From Trema orientale (Eukaryota; Streptophyta; Magnoliopsida; Rosales; Cannabaceae): 64,000 bases of DNA. Below the pieces are notes generated by a model that was not told the origin of the DNA, ran no database searches, and was given only the letters and a program-made list of their open reading frames with translations. Location: positions 210,306-274,305 of the forward strand of contig JXTC01000288.1 in the NCBI GenBank assembly GCA_002914845.1, written 5' to 3'. Made by a program: the position numbers and the translations under genes. Shown in pieces: positions 45,331-57,360 of the stretch (its first letter is position 1; the number at the start of each line of letters is the position of its first letter).

Positions 45331-46501
45331 CCCCCCTAACGGGAATAGTTTGCTGAGGACCCTTCGAGCAAGTCTTACCACATCGGGCAATGGAGCACGT
45401 CATCCTAGCCCACTGAATGTAGATGATGGTAGGATGTACGTGAGATGTAGGTATAGGCACTCTCCATCAGTGTCAGAAAACAATCCTTCACATTTAAAAT
45501 TCCCGAATGAGCTACTAAAATTTGAACACACAGCCTCTACCTCCACTAACCACGACCTTACCATCATACCATCCACTCGGTGGTTACATATTTTTATTTA
45601 GTCACATCTGAAATGGGATTCTATGTTTTTCTACCGTCCGTACCCGCCATGCATGTAATTGTTATCCAACTTGGCTACATTAGCTTGAAATTCCTTTCCC
45701 ACGAGTTAACCATCAAGATCAAGGATCAATACCACCATTTTCTCCCCCCACAAAACCCAGATTCTGCCTTTTGAGAAAAGGCTTTCTGAAGAATCTCATT
45801 CTGCATTTTAATCGGATAAAACAATATTCGCCGCTCTGGTTTCCATTTTCTTCCTCATTTTCCAGCAATATGTCGTACACCAAAGTAGTAAAGTAGTCAC
45901 TATAGTATACAGTTTGTACAACGTACAGTACGTATAAGTAGAACTATGAGCACTTGTATGGTGCTTAGGAGAAATACAAGATTGAGATGAATATTGAGGT
46001 TAGCTAACGAATATGCTCCAAATATCTGGGTGAGCGTCCAGTTAATAATTCATTCTGCTTTAACGTCGACATTGATGAGATATTCTGTTAAATGCTCATA
46101 CATAATCTGGTTCTGTACCGCAGAATATTAGCTAGCCCAGAGCAAGCAAACTTGAAATCAAAGCATTCATACCTGGTGACAGAGAAGACAAGTTCTTAAC
46201 AAAGTTTCACTTTCTTTTTCAACGCAAATGTGCCAAGAAAGAAATATGAAAATTTTACAGCATCACTAGTGATATTGAGAGTAGCTTTACACATCTCGAA
46301 AATTTTATAAAAATAAGTACATGTAAATTATTAGTAACTTTTACATGTAAATTATTAGTAACTTTCTTTTTTCCTGTCTGTCTTGGCTTTTGGGAGATAT
46401 TTGTTCATGTAATTGACATCTACTTCTACTAAGGAAGAGGGGTAAAATGATGTTCACTATAACTAGAGACGAGAACGATTTTGCCTGCTGAAACAAAGTT
46501 T
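45331..46501. other. 3' flank of the phytyl ester synthase gene
   Basis: The part nearest 46501 is probably the 3' untranslated region of the minus-strand gene. A short direct duplication of ACATGTAAATTATTAGTAACTTT occurs at about 46319-46366. Short open frames at 45350-45774 show no family signature. Confidence 0.4.
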
Positions 46502-49500
46502 TCAGGGATCAAATCCTGGAACTTCATGGGAAGGACCATAAATAGCCTTATATACTGTTCTATCGATGACATTCCTATAAGGATCCTCCTCCCGCTTCTT
46601 GAGTAAGTATGCTAGACAGCGCTCGACTTCAGACTTTATCTGCAAGTACAATTCATTTGCATTTTCTCTGTTTTTCAGGATCTCTTCCTTTCCCTTTGTT
46701 TCTATTGGCTTCCCAAACAAATAGTAATATCGGCCAGGTATCTTGGGTAACAGCCCAGGAACAAAGAGGTCTTCGCTATCAACTTCCTCGTCTGATGCAT
46801 CCCTACAAACCAGAGCCAATTACTTTACAATAGAAGAAACTCGGTCTCAGGGTAAATACTCCAAAGTGCTTGTGTAGCAAAGTGATTACCTCACTCTTAT
46901 AGCACTGCGATTAGCTTCTCTAATGTAGTCATTTAGCACAGGAATCTTTTGCAAGTCGTTGTAATCAAGAACCAACTGCCACATCCAAATTAATAACCAA
47001 GAGTGAGTAGGATCATGCTAATTGCGATTATAAGCTAAAGAAAGATATGTGTCCTTTTTGTCTATTCAAATTGTTTAATTAGAAAAGTATTAGTCAAAAC
47101 TGCAATTCAGAAACTTCAGTTATAGAATTGAAACAACCCAAGAACAATTGCTAAAACAGAGATTTGACTATTCCTATCAAGAATGGTCAATCAATACGCT
47201 TGTATTCTACTTTGAATTCACATTCGAAATCTATAAGATCCCATTCCCAGTCAACTTAAAAGCAACTTATAAAGGAAAGGAACAAGAAATTACCAGCACT
47301 TCCAGAAAGGAAAACTTAATTATCATGAACAAGGTTATTTAAATAAAAAGTGATTTGAGCTTACATCTACTAGATCATCTTCTCCCACGGCTCCAAATGG
47401 CACAATTGTGGCCCCAAATCGAGCTGCCATTCTTACAAATTCAGGCTGATTAGGCCAAAACAACTTATACGCTTCACCCTGTCAAAGATAGTAACACCAT
47501 ACAACAGTGATGAGCCAAAGTAATGAACAATACAAAATTATTCACTTAAATCCAATAACTAAAAAAAAAAAGATGAAACGCTGGCACATTCTCTGTACAC
47601 TTAAATCCAATAACTAAAAAAAAAAAAGATGAAACGCTGGCACATTCTCTGTATGGAAATCACATGTGGATGAAGCAGAATTTAGAAAATGAGACGAGGC
47701 AAAGTTAATAATTGAAAATATATGGTTTTGTCAGCCACAGGAAAAGAAGTAATGGAAATAAAAACCAACAAACCTTGTAATGCAAAGCCTCGCGTGCACC
47801 ACCAGGGTAAAGAAGTACATGTGATTTTGATGAAAGCAATCTGAATAGATTGCTTGGTGTGACAGGTAAGGCGCCAAAAACCCTGAACCAGTCACCCATA
47901 GAAAATTCAGGCGATGAACTTCCTGAGTCTGCCACAAACAGTTGAGGATGTGCTACACCTCGAAGCACTATATTTTTCTCTCGTAAAAATTCTTCAACTA
48001 GTGGATATAGTTCAAGTCCCATTATATTGTGATACCCTACTAGCAACACTGGTCCTTCAGTTGGAACCCCAGCGAGGCCTTTCACTATCTTTCCATCTTC
48101 CAGAGTTGAGAAAGCTAAGGAACTTGCAGCAATACGAAGTAATCTGCCATTTAAATTAACTTGGTTAGCATCAAACATATTACCAAGCTTCTGTCATTAT
48201 GTGCAACTCAAACAGAATGGTCCAGCCAACACCGTGACTAATGCCTGAACATAAGTGGAAATAAGGTTGCACCAACAGTATATTGATTTCAAGAGAACAG
48301 AAGAAATCAAGAAAAATTTTATCTCTTGAATATTTGCAGGATGAAGTAGAATTTGAGGAGAGAAGAGAGCCAGAGAGGTGCAGAGATGAGGTTGTCATGG
48401 TTATACAATGTCAAACGAGTTGATCACGTTGCAAGCAAGGCACTGTTTCGTTAAGGGAGAAAACAAGATAACTTCTTCAATTTACTTACCCAGTTACTTG
48501 TTCAAATGCATAATTGACTTCTCTCCTACTAGGAGGCAGAAAATCCGAGACAAAATTGTGCCTCCTTGAACGGCGGTATTTGCTAGTACCTTTTATTATC
48601 GTTGGCAAACTAATGCCATCTTCCTGGCACAGTACAAAAGGTGCAGTCAGTTATCTCTGTCCATCCACAAGGAATACCAGCTAAAAGGATCAGTTCTTCA
48701 CACAATAAGAACTTTACACTGAATTTGGTCCTAGCAATAATAGAAACAAGATTCTACTAATTTGAAAACCCAAAAAAAAAAAAAAGGAAATCAGAGTGTG
48801 TTAATTGAAAAATGATGGGTGTTACTAAATATTGAGAGGAAAGTAAGAAGCTTGGCTTATACATTTATACCTACGATGACTTACCAATAAAAAGGTATGC
48901 CCACTGTCCTTGAAATGACGAACTGTGCAATTTTGTAGTGAGTTCTTTAATCTTTGGGCTTCATCTTTGCTAGGGACCATGTTATCTTTACCACTGAAAC
49001 AAAAGTTATAACCAAGGTATTGAAGTAAGCCAGAGGCTCAGAGCCAAGGGTACATAAAAGAGCCTATGGATAGTTTTTGGGAGATATTATGCAAATGAAT
49101 TGTTTCTTCCGAATACCCATCATGTCACTCTAAATACCCTCGCATGCGTTTGAAGTTTAACAGTCAGTAGTGTTTTATAGTTAGATTAAATACACCAGTG
49201 GACTTGATCAGGACTAAAAAACAAAGAATTTTCAGTTGCAAGAGCTGCTACAGAAACTCAAAATATTCAGAGCAATCAAGCCCAATAAAAAGAAGTATTA
49301 TCATTAGATACCAAATAAAGGGAAAAATCTACAAATTTAGTGAGCGAAAACCTGGCAAGGACCAGTACTTCAGCTTTAACAGCATGAAGACGGGAATTAG
49401 CATAAGCAGCAGCGGATTTTAGCAGCTTCAGCTTCCAAAGAAGAGTATCCCTTGGTATAATATCAGCTAAAGACTGCAAACCAAAGCGAGAAGTGACTGT

Positions 49501-52500
49501 AAATCACTGCCAGGAAAATTCCTCAGACTGAACTATTCTTAGATGGATTGTTTATTATATCTTTTTAAAGAGAACATAAAAAACAGCAGCAAGAAAGCAG
49601 GTCATGAGGATAACCAAACATATAAACAGCATCATCAGGAATTAACCTAACCACAACAAACAAAATTATCCCCAGGAATCATCACTTTCATGTCAAAATA
49701 TATACAAATTATTGTCCCGAGCTGCGAAAAATGCCAGGGCATAGAGAATGCTTTTGAACCATGGTTTTTCACTTGCCATGTGAAAGTAAATTGCGCACTA
49801 ACATTCCTTTAAGAAAAAATAAAGAAATATGCACTTACAGACCAGATGTGTGCATTAATCAAAACCCAAAATAGAAACGTTCATGCACAGATGCCAGCCA
49901 AAAATGAGATTTTCTCTATTAATAATTTTAATTACAAAGGAATGCAATGTATTGAAAGAAGATAATATTTTTTTCTTTTTTTTTCCTGAAAAAAGAAGGA
50001 AACAGATTCCTTACAGATAAGCATGGTAGCAAAGCAGTGAGATTCTGAGACATTTTCTCAAATCTCTGCATAGGAGGAAGCTTAGTTTCAACATTAACCA
50101 TTGCCATCTTTGTTGGATCACCTAACATCATTAAGTCAAATAACAATTTAGAGCTTATACTTTTAGCATTGAGAATATAAGAAAACTGACTGTCACACTT
50201 GATGATAACAAATGAAGCTTCATCAAACACTAGTAAGGTAGTTGTTGGAGAAAACTTCAACAAAATAACCACTGTTCCACATAAACAGAAGTTGTAGACA
50301 TTGTCATAAGTTGTAGACCAATACTACATCTTAGAAAAATAACAATAACGAAGAGCCAAGGTATATTAATTTGCTTTTAAAACCAGAGAAAGAAGGAAGA
50401 GAAACGAGATAAAATTATGTCACTGAATACCACTTTTATGCTGATAGGGAAGAAAGTTCATGTGACTTTTAACAGTTAATTCCTAAACTTCCACTGCTGT
50501 CGCAGATTTTCCATAAAACAGCAGTCAATCAGATTGGCAGAATGTATTGCCCTGATGTTCTTAATATTATTCACTCTGAGACTATATAGAGTGTAAGATC
50601 TACATCGACAGATGATACATACCCATAATATAGCTGAGAAGGTAGGGAACTGTAGTATGTAGTTCCGCAGGCATAGCCTCCAAAATGGGGAAGAAGGGCT
50701 GCAGCTGAGACCTACCAAATGATGTAGCTAAAAGAAAAAAGACCAGAAGTGTTAAAATTCTATTATGTATATTAAGCATAGGTCTTCAACTAGAAATATA
50801 TGAATATATGATGAAGAAATTAAACAGCACGTCCAAAACCAACCTGGATTGACTAGTATTAGTACTAGGTCGATGGTAGGATTTCTAGATGCTACAGCAA
50901 GAGATAAGCATCCTCCAAAGGAATCTCCGACCAAGTAAATTGGTTTGTTTGGAGAGGAAGCAAGCTCAAGCCTGACAGTTTCTTCAACGAATTTCACCAG
51001 TCCTTCATACAAAGATATCCACCAATTTAAATTGTCAATAGTAACTTCGAAAGAACAAATTAAAAATGGTACATGCCATCGCTTGATTTAGTGTGAATCA
51101 CTCTTTTTTACATGCACAAGCAAATACACACACAAGAACCCCATTGATTGAGGACTAAACTATATCCAATTTTACAATAGGAAATTCAAGAAGTTTTATT
51201 GTAGTTTGTTGATCACCCTTCATTCTTCATGATGCATACAATTCTAAAAAACAATATATATATTTATATTTAAAAAAAAAAAAAAAGAAAAAAGGAGATA
51301 AGAGCAAACTAATCATAGTAAACTAGTAAGAATTTCAAGAATAACAGGCTTTTGAAATTATCCAGGAATGCTTTAGATAAATATCTTTTACAGATCAGTG
51401 TTAACTGTTAAAAGTCAGGAGCAGAAGGCAATTCTAGGTCTAGTAGATCATCTTAACGTATAATTTTGCAAGTCAGTCACAACCACATAAAATAGCTCAG
51501 CAGCGAAAGCTATTCCTGGTCCATGAAATCATTGTTACGAATTAAAAGCAAGGACAAGTTCATAAAGAACTCAAGATGGCAAACTGTTACACGTAGGTGC
51601 ATGATGCAATCAGTCATACAGAAGATTCAAACCTTCAAATGGTGTTCGGTCGTTAACAGGAATATGCAGGCACCGAACTTCAAACATCCTGCACTTTTAT
51701 GGAAGTCAATATTAGAATTAGTTCATGTAATGACCCAAAAACTGTGCTGAACATGATTTTCAGACAATATCAATTTTCTATAACAGAGCAGTGACTCTAA
51801 AAAACATTATGCAAAGGACTGTGACCTTGAAAAGGAAATTACCCTATGTTGGTCCCACTAACCTAATCATGGGAGGGTAGATTTGTATCTTTTCTTAAGG
51901 TATTACATTGAAGGAATCCATTGTAAGCTACGAGGCTGCTACTAATGTTTACACCAAAAGTTTACGCTCACCATCTGGTATGAATCATATGCTTATTTCA
52001 AAAGTTGTTTATCTGGACAACCACAGAAGATCCATTACTTTCCTAAAGAAGAAATTAATGTAACTTACTTCCCCAGAGCTTTGTGGTGTAAAATGAGGCC
52101 CATCCCAGTACCATCCATTCCTGCAGACATGCCAAAATGAAAATTTAAACAGTTGGGAACTTAAAATACAAGCATCTTTCTTTCAAAGCTGCATTTGGGA
52201 CTTATTTCCCGAAATTTAGCCACCTTCAAATATCCCTCTTGTACATAAATAAAATTCTAAGAAAACTAAAACAAAAGTTTTTGAGTTTATGATCCATAAT
52301 GAAGCATCAATTACCAGGCAAAAACAGAAGAATTGGGGAGTCCTTTAAAGGACGCCCGCAAGTAATGGGGGTAAACCACCTCGGCGGTCCACCATCAGGC
52401 TTAATCATGTCCTCAACTGCATCAAAGTAATCTTTAACAGTCTCAGTCCCATAACCATCATCCCAAAAAGGTTCCAAACTTTCTTGAACATTATCCTTTA

Positions 52501-52735
52501 CAATCTTCTTCTTCTCCTCCTCCCCAGCTCCAGGCTTTAACCTTCGATTCCCATGGTTAATCCAAGCCTCTCTTTTCCGAACTACAGAGGAGGCCCCATT
52601 AACTACAACCACATCTGAAGACAACACAGCTGAATCCCCACCAGCTGAGTTATGGACTCGCAGTCGACACTGCGGCCTACTCTGCGAGTTTAACTCAAAA
52701 AAAGGCGGTAACCTGAAACCTATAACCGAAGCCAT
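46502..52735 (-). CDS. PES: Phytyl ester synthase / diacylglycerol acyltransferase-like, chloroplastic (13 exons)
   Basis: Plastid enzyme of the esterase/lipase/thioesterase-acyltransferase family (Arabidopsis PES1/PES2), known to make fatty acid phytyl esters and triacylglycerol in chloroplasts during senescence or stress. Exons, minus strand: 52735-52315, 52120-52069, 51688-51633, 51002-50844, 50727-50623, 50121-50015, 49473-49352, 48993-48885, 48623-48490, 48143-47774, 47478-47365, 46975-46890, 46802-46502. All introns are GT-AG and phases join to 711 codons plus stop, close to the family's roughly 700. The N-terminus is Ser/Arg-rich, like a transit peptide. Conserved start of the enzyme: IKPDGGPPRWFTPITCGRPLKDSP. 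Alpha/beta-hydrolase part: GDSFGG with Ser204, likely Asp344 (SGKDN) and His373 (DSGHTFLL). Acyltransferase part: GYHNIMGLELYP (His460), YPGGAREALHYK (535-537 PGG), FVRMAARFGATIVPFGAVGEDD. Appears intact. Confidence 0.95.
47544..47652. repeat. Tandem duplication of a 54-55 base unit in an intron
   Basis: Two nearly identical copies in the intron between exons 10 and 11 of the phytyl ester synthase gene, differing mainly by the length of an internal A-run. It does not touch splice sites. Confidence 0.85.
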
Positions 52736-53547
52736 TGGCCCCTAGAAACAATGGCGAAAAACTTAACAAACTTTCTATTTTTCAGATTCCCCAATAAAGG
52801 CACTTGAGAAGAGTTCTACCTAGTCAAGTCCAGTTAAAGAGTCCTCTAAGTCACTAGTACATGAAAAATCTACACCTCTTGTGCTTAGTCTAACATACAT
52901 AAAAGACAGAAAGAGCAATAAGACTGATATTTAAGCAAACCCCAGATGGCAAAATGAAGGGTTTAGCCTAGAACACACGTATTCTAGAGCTAACAGACAA
53001 TGACTGGGAGTAAAAAGAGTACGAGGGGTCAATGGAAAGACTATAAAAATGTATGTAAATTTACGACAAAAACAAAAAATTTAATTGGAAAAATGGAGAA
53101 AAAAGATGCATGGTGGAGAAAATTCGTGAAAAGAGCTTTAGTTTGGCATGTTACTTGATGTGGGTCTGAGGGGTCATTGGAGGCTTGATTGGCCATGGCT
53201 ACGTGCTATTCTGGGCTTTCCTGGATGTGCTTTGGCCACACCTATCCATGTGAAAAGGGGCCACATTCTGCGGCTATCTAGTTTTATTTAATTTAATTAC
53301 AAAACATATATAAAATTGATTTATTGAGGTGCCCCAAACTGTTGGAGAATGGAGCCAGGATTGCCTCGTCACTGTCACTACTTATTAAATTGGGAGAATT
53401 CAGACCACATTGGATGTCCATGTCCCACTAATATCCCCCCACACACACACTATTAAAAAAAAAAAAAAACACGGAAGAAGAAGAAGCTATTTTCTTTCCT
53501 CCGTAACGGTTTTTCATTTTTGTTGTCTTGGTTTTTTTTCTCTTTTT
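52736..53547. other. Upstream region of the phytyl ester synthase gene
   Basis: Presumed promoter and 5' leader on the minus strand. No unambiguous TATA box picked out. (AC)n and poly-A runs near 53440-53470. Confidence 0.4.
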
Positions 53548-53555
53548 CTGGAGAG

Positions 53556-54280
53556 TAAGGGTGTTCATGATCGGTCTGGACGGTCTAAATTGTCAATCCA
53601 AAAATTAATCCGAATGTGCGGTTTGGTCGGTTTACCAATCCGTGCGGTTTGAGTTGATCGATTCAAACCGGCCAGACCGCATCTACATTTTTGCGGCCGA
53701 TTTGGGCGATTTCCGCAATTTAAAAACTTATAAAATTTGAATTATTATAACATCAACTAAACTCATATCATAATCATATTTCATCTAAAATTTAAAGTCC
53801 AAATATAAAACGAAACCAAAACATAGTTAAAAGCTAAAACTAAATCGAAAGTCTTAATAAACTTATATTTTAGTTACAACTTACAACCTAATCAAAATTG
53901 AATAGCAAACTTAAAATCTTTAATCTTAAACACATAACAATAACAAAATTTAAAGTCTAAAATATCATAAGAGTCTTAAGTGACATAGTCTTAAATGAGC
54001 TAAAAGTAAGCATTACTCAATTAGAATGAATGAGCTTAAATTTTTAACTATTAATATACATATTTTTTCTAAAAAAAATATATATATATATATAAATTTA
54101 TTGGCCGATTCGGTTTGAATTCGACTAAATTTGTTTAAAACCAAAAATCAAACCGATCAAATCAGTTTTCATTTTTTCTAATCCGTAACCGGCCATTTAA
54201 AAAGAAAATCCGTCTGAATTGGACGGTTTGGACTGAATTGAGCAGTTTTCAGGGTTTGGCGGTTTTTTTGAACACCCCTA
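53556..54280. mobile_element. Non-autonomous hAT-type element, 725 bases
   Basis: Ends TAAGGGTGTTCA and, reversed from the right, TAGGGGTGTTCA, with a perfect 8-base target duplication CTGGAGAG (53548-53555 and 54281-54288). The 8-base duplication fits hAT. Subterminal regions are rich in CGGTTTGG/CCAAACCG-like repeats on both sides. No transposase frame. Confidence 0.85.
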
Positions 54281-54551
54281 CTGGAGAGGGTTCGCAATAC
54301 TGCCTCGAGATCTAAGTCGCATATTTAAAAAGAAAGAAATTACGTTATTTAAGGTTGAAACACAGTTGATTATCATTTGATTATCATAACTTTATTATTG
54401 AAAAGTGCATAACATAATTAATGACCAAGTGGAGCCCACACAGAAATTGATATCTTATGTAGATTTTCTGTCCTTTTTCGCTAGAAAGTGATAAGTCGGT
54501 AAACTGTCCTCATCTTCCATCCTTTTTTTTCTTTTTTAAGTTAATTTTTTA

Positions 54552-54730
54552 GAGCAATGTTATGGAACATCAGTGGTGTCCAGCACCACAGTGACATGTC
54601 TGTTTGTCACTGGATAATTTAATTAATAAACTAGGTCCCACATGGGCTCCATTTAAATTATAATTATGATTAGACAGTGACAAACTGACACATCACTGTG
54701 GTACTGGGCACCACTAATATCTTATAGCAT
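54552..54730. repeat. Foldback MITE of about 180 bases
   Basis: Left arm AGCAATGTTATGGAACATCA then GTGGTGTCCAGCACCACAGTGA pairs with the right end (TCACTGTGGTACTGGGCACCAC, then TATCTTATAGCATTATT). Inner TTTGTCACTG also pairs with CAGTGACAAA. No coding capacity; superfamily uncertain. Confidence 0.75.
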
Positions 54731-54961
54731 TATTCAATTTTTTATAATCTCGGAGTCGTCTCATCATACACCACTCAGGTAGAACTGGTTAAAAAAGTAA
54801 AACCGGTTTTCATTTAATTTAGTCCTATTTATTAAATAAAACCCAAAAAAAAAAGACAAATGCACGTGGCAGACCACTTGGACTCTAGAGTCAGCAAACA
54901 AGAAAGTAGAAATTATATTATATATGCACCATACTAATCAAATTTGACCTATATGCTCCGC

Positions 54962-55674
54962 CAGTTACGGAGCCAAAACATCTCTTCACTAGGGTGAAAA
55001 TAATTTTTTTAATAAAATAATAATACTAAAAAAGTATTTGAATATATAATAGTGTCTCCAAATAATAATAGAATATACTTGACGAATTTTTATATCTTAA
55101 AAATATTATATAATAATCTTGTTGTGAGTGTCACATTATCAAAAATAAAATTCTTCTATCTTTGAAATCTTTATAAACTTACAAACTACAAACTAATCAA
55201 AATTTTAATTAAAAAAAATAAGTACAAAAGATACAATATACCTTACATATATATAGTGTGTGTGTGTGTCTTAACTAGCATATAGAGTTAGAGTCATCAA
55301 AAATATAAAAATTTTTCCCAATCCTAATTTCTCCTTCTTGAATAGAAAATGAAAGTTAAAAATTAAGTGAATCTTAAGTTGAGAAAAAAAAAATTGATAA
55401 TTCACATCGTATATAAGAATAAAACTAGAAATAAAAATTTCAATGGGACCAAAGTAGAATAAAATCTTATATTGTACTAAACTATGAAATAAAAAAATTA
55501 AAGGAGTATATATAATGGCAATAATATCTCACATCTTAAAAATAAGGATAAAACAAGAAATAAAATCTCAACAGGAGCCAAATAGAGAATAAAATTTCAA
55601 ATAGTACTAAAAAATAAATTGAAAAAATTTTAGGAGGGTAATGGCCCCCACTTGCCCCCCTGGCTCCACCTATG
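54962..55674. mobile_element. Second non-autonomous hAT-type element, 713 bases
   Basis: Termini CAGTTACGGAGCCA and, reversed from the right, CATAGGTGGAGCCAGG, typical of the plant hAT group whose ends read CA..GG.G.AGCCA. Imperfect 8-base duplication TGCTCCGC (54954-54961) and TGCTTCCC (55675-55682). Interior AT-rich, no transposase. Confidence 0.7.
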
Positions 55675-55682
55675 TGCTTCCC

Positions 55683-57126
55683 AACAAAAACATCTAAAAT
55701 ATATGCTTATTGACTAAAGTACCCCTAAAAAAAACTCTAGAATATGTGCATATTACCTTTGAAAAAAAAAACACTTTTAACTCCCTCCTTCTCACTCGCC
55801 CTCTCTATCTATCTCTTTGCCATTTAACACTTTCTAGCCTTCCTTGGCAGTACCCCAGTTTCTCAAAATCCTTTAAAGTACATATGTAGCTCCCAATTTG
55901 TCTTTATGTGGTTCAAGTTACGACAAAGAAGACACCATAATAGAAAAACACGTGAAGAGGATGAGAGTTTTGATTGTGAACACGATTGAAAACGGTGTGG
56001 TCGAGAATAGCAAAATTTTGTTAGTGAGTCAATACATTCAATGGTTTTTCGATAGAACGAGTTTCGACGAATTTTGGATGGCTTTTCGATGAGTCGATAA
56101 CTACTTTTGATATAGACAACAGCGATGTTTTGATAAAATTTTGATGAAATTTCGACCAATTTGTTGATTTTCAGATGGAGTTTAGACCGATTTCGATTAC
56201 TTTCACTTAGGTTTTAACTAATTTCAATGGTTTTCATCTGTAATTTCGACTACAATCTGACCAATTTTCGATGACAGCTTTCAATGTCAAAAACAAGATT
56301 ATTTTAATGAAATTTCGAAGGAGCTTTGATGACATTTCATGAATTTTCGATGGCCTTCCGATGACTACTTTTCTATAAATTTTGGACGAATGCTCAATGA
56401 TTTTTCTTTCGATCCGATCTGTTTTTGTTTCATTCCTCCAATAGGTTTATTTCGGTCTCGTCCATTTTTTTTCCTTAATTCTCTGGTTTGCTCAGATCGG
56501 CTTTAGGAGTTTTGGTGGATTTTTGGCACATTCTCCTAATAGGTTTATATTACCAGTTCAAGGACTTCAACTCCTCTCCATGTCTCTGACTCCCTTTCTC
56601 TCCTCTTTGTCATTTAGAGTATAAGAAAATGCGACTCAGTTTCAGACAAGCTATGCCCGAAATTTTCAAGGGTATTTTTGTCAAAATTTATTCAAAGCAT
56701 AATTTTTTTAGTTTTATTGACTTGAGTATATCTGTCAAAATAGGAGGTATTCCGAGCATATTTTATATAATTTCTCCAAGAAACAAGAAACTACGTGGCA
56801 TCACCAAAAAGCCCATCCGAAGCACATTAGTTTTTTTTTTCCTCTCTCTCTTTCTCGAAAACAAACTACTGGAAAAAGACGATATATCTCGACAAAAAAA
56901 TACTAGAGTCTACTCTAAATTGAGGGACACTAAAGAAACGAATAATATATCTATAATGCTTTATGATTTGATAATTAGTATTTCATTTAATACATTACCA
57001 AATGAATTGACTCATGATACTTTCTTGTTCACGTATTTAAAAGAAGGAGTACATTACTCGAAACAAATAAAATAGGGAAACTCTAATGGTGAAAAACACA
57101 CAAAAATGCGCACTTTTAACTTGCTC
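55683..57126. other. Spacer with TTCGAT-rich stretch
   Basis: 56040-56410 holds about ten degenerate repeats around TTTTCGATGA/ATTTCGAC. A 148-codon open frame at 56629-57075 is AT-rich with no family signature and I do not accept it as a gene. Confidence 0.4.
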
Positions 57127-57360
57127 CGTTAAAAAGTCAAATATAGAAAAGTCAAAGTTAGTTACAGAAGGTGATGCAGCTCCTAATTGTTAGGACTTTT
57201 GTTAAGAACAATTACTTTGTTATTAATAGAGACTTCTAGTAGTTTTTAGTTTGCTGTAACTTACTTCACTGGTTATGGAAAAAATATAAATATCTTAATA
57301 AAAGCTTAACAGAGTCATTTAAGTCATTTTTACAAAATATCAAATTCTCTAGAAATTCTA
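57127..57360 (+). repeat. 5' LTR of the old Copia element
   Basis: About 234 bases beginning CGTTAAAAAGTC. It matches 63396-63622 with numerous differences. Confidence 0.85.

Noticed and set aside
45350-45774. Short open frames between the triple repeat and the phytyl ester synthase gene
   Set aside because: No recognisable domains. They lie in probable repeat-derived spacer and downstream flank.
56629-57075. 148-codon open frame
   Set aside because: AT-rich, Ile/Lys/Phe-heavy composition, no motif, no splice or promoter context. Likely chance.
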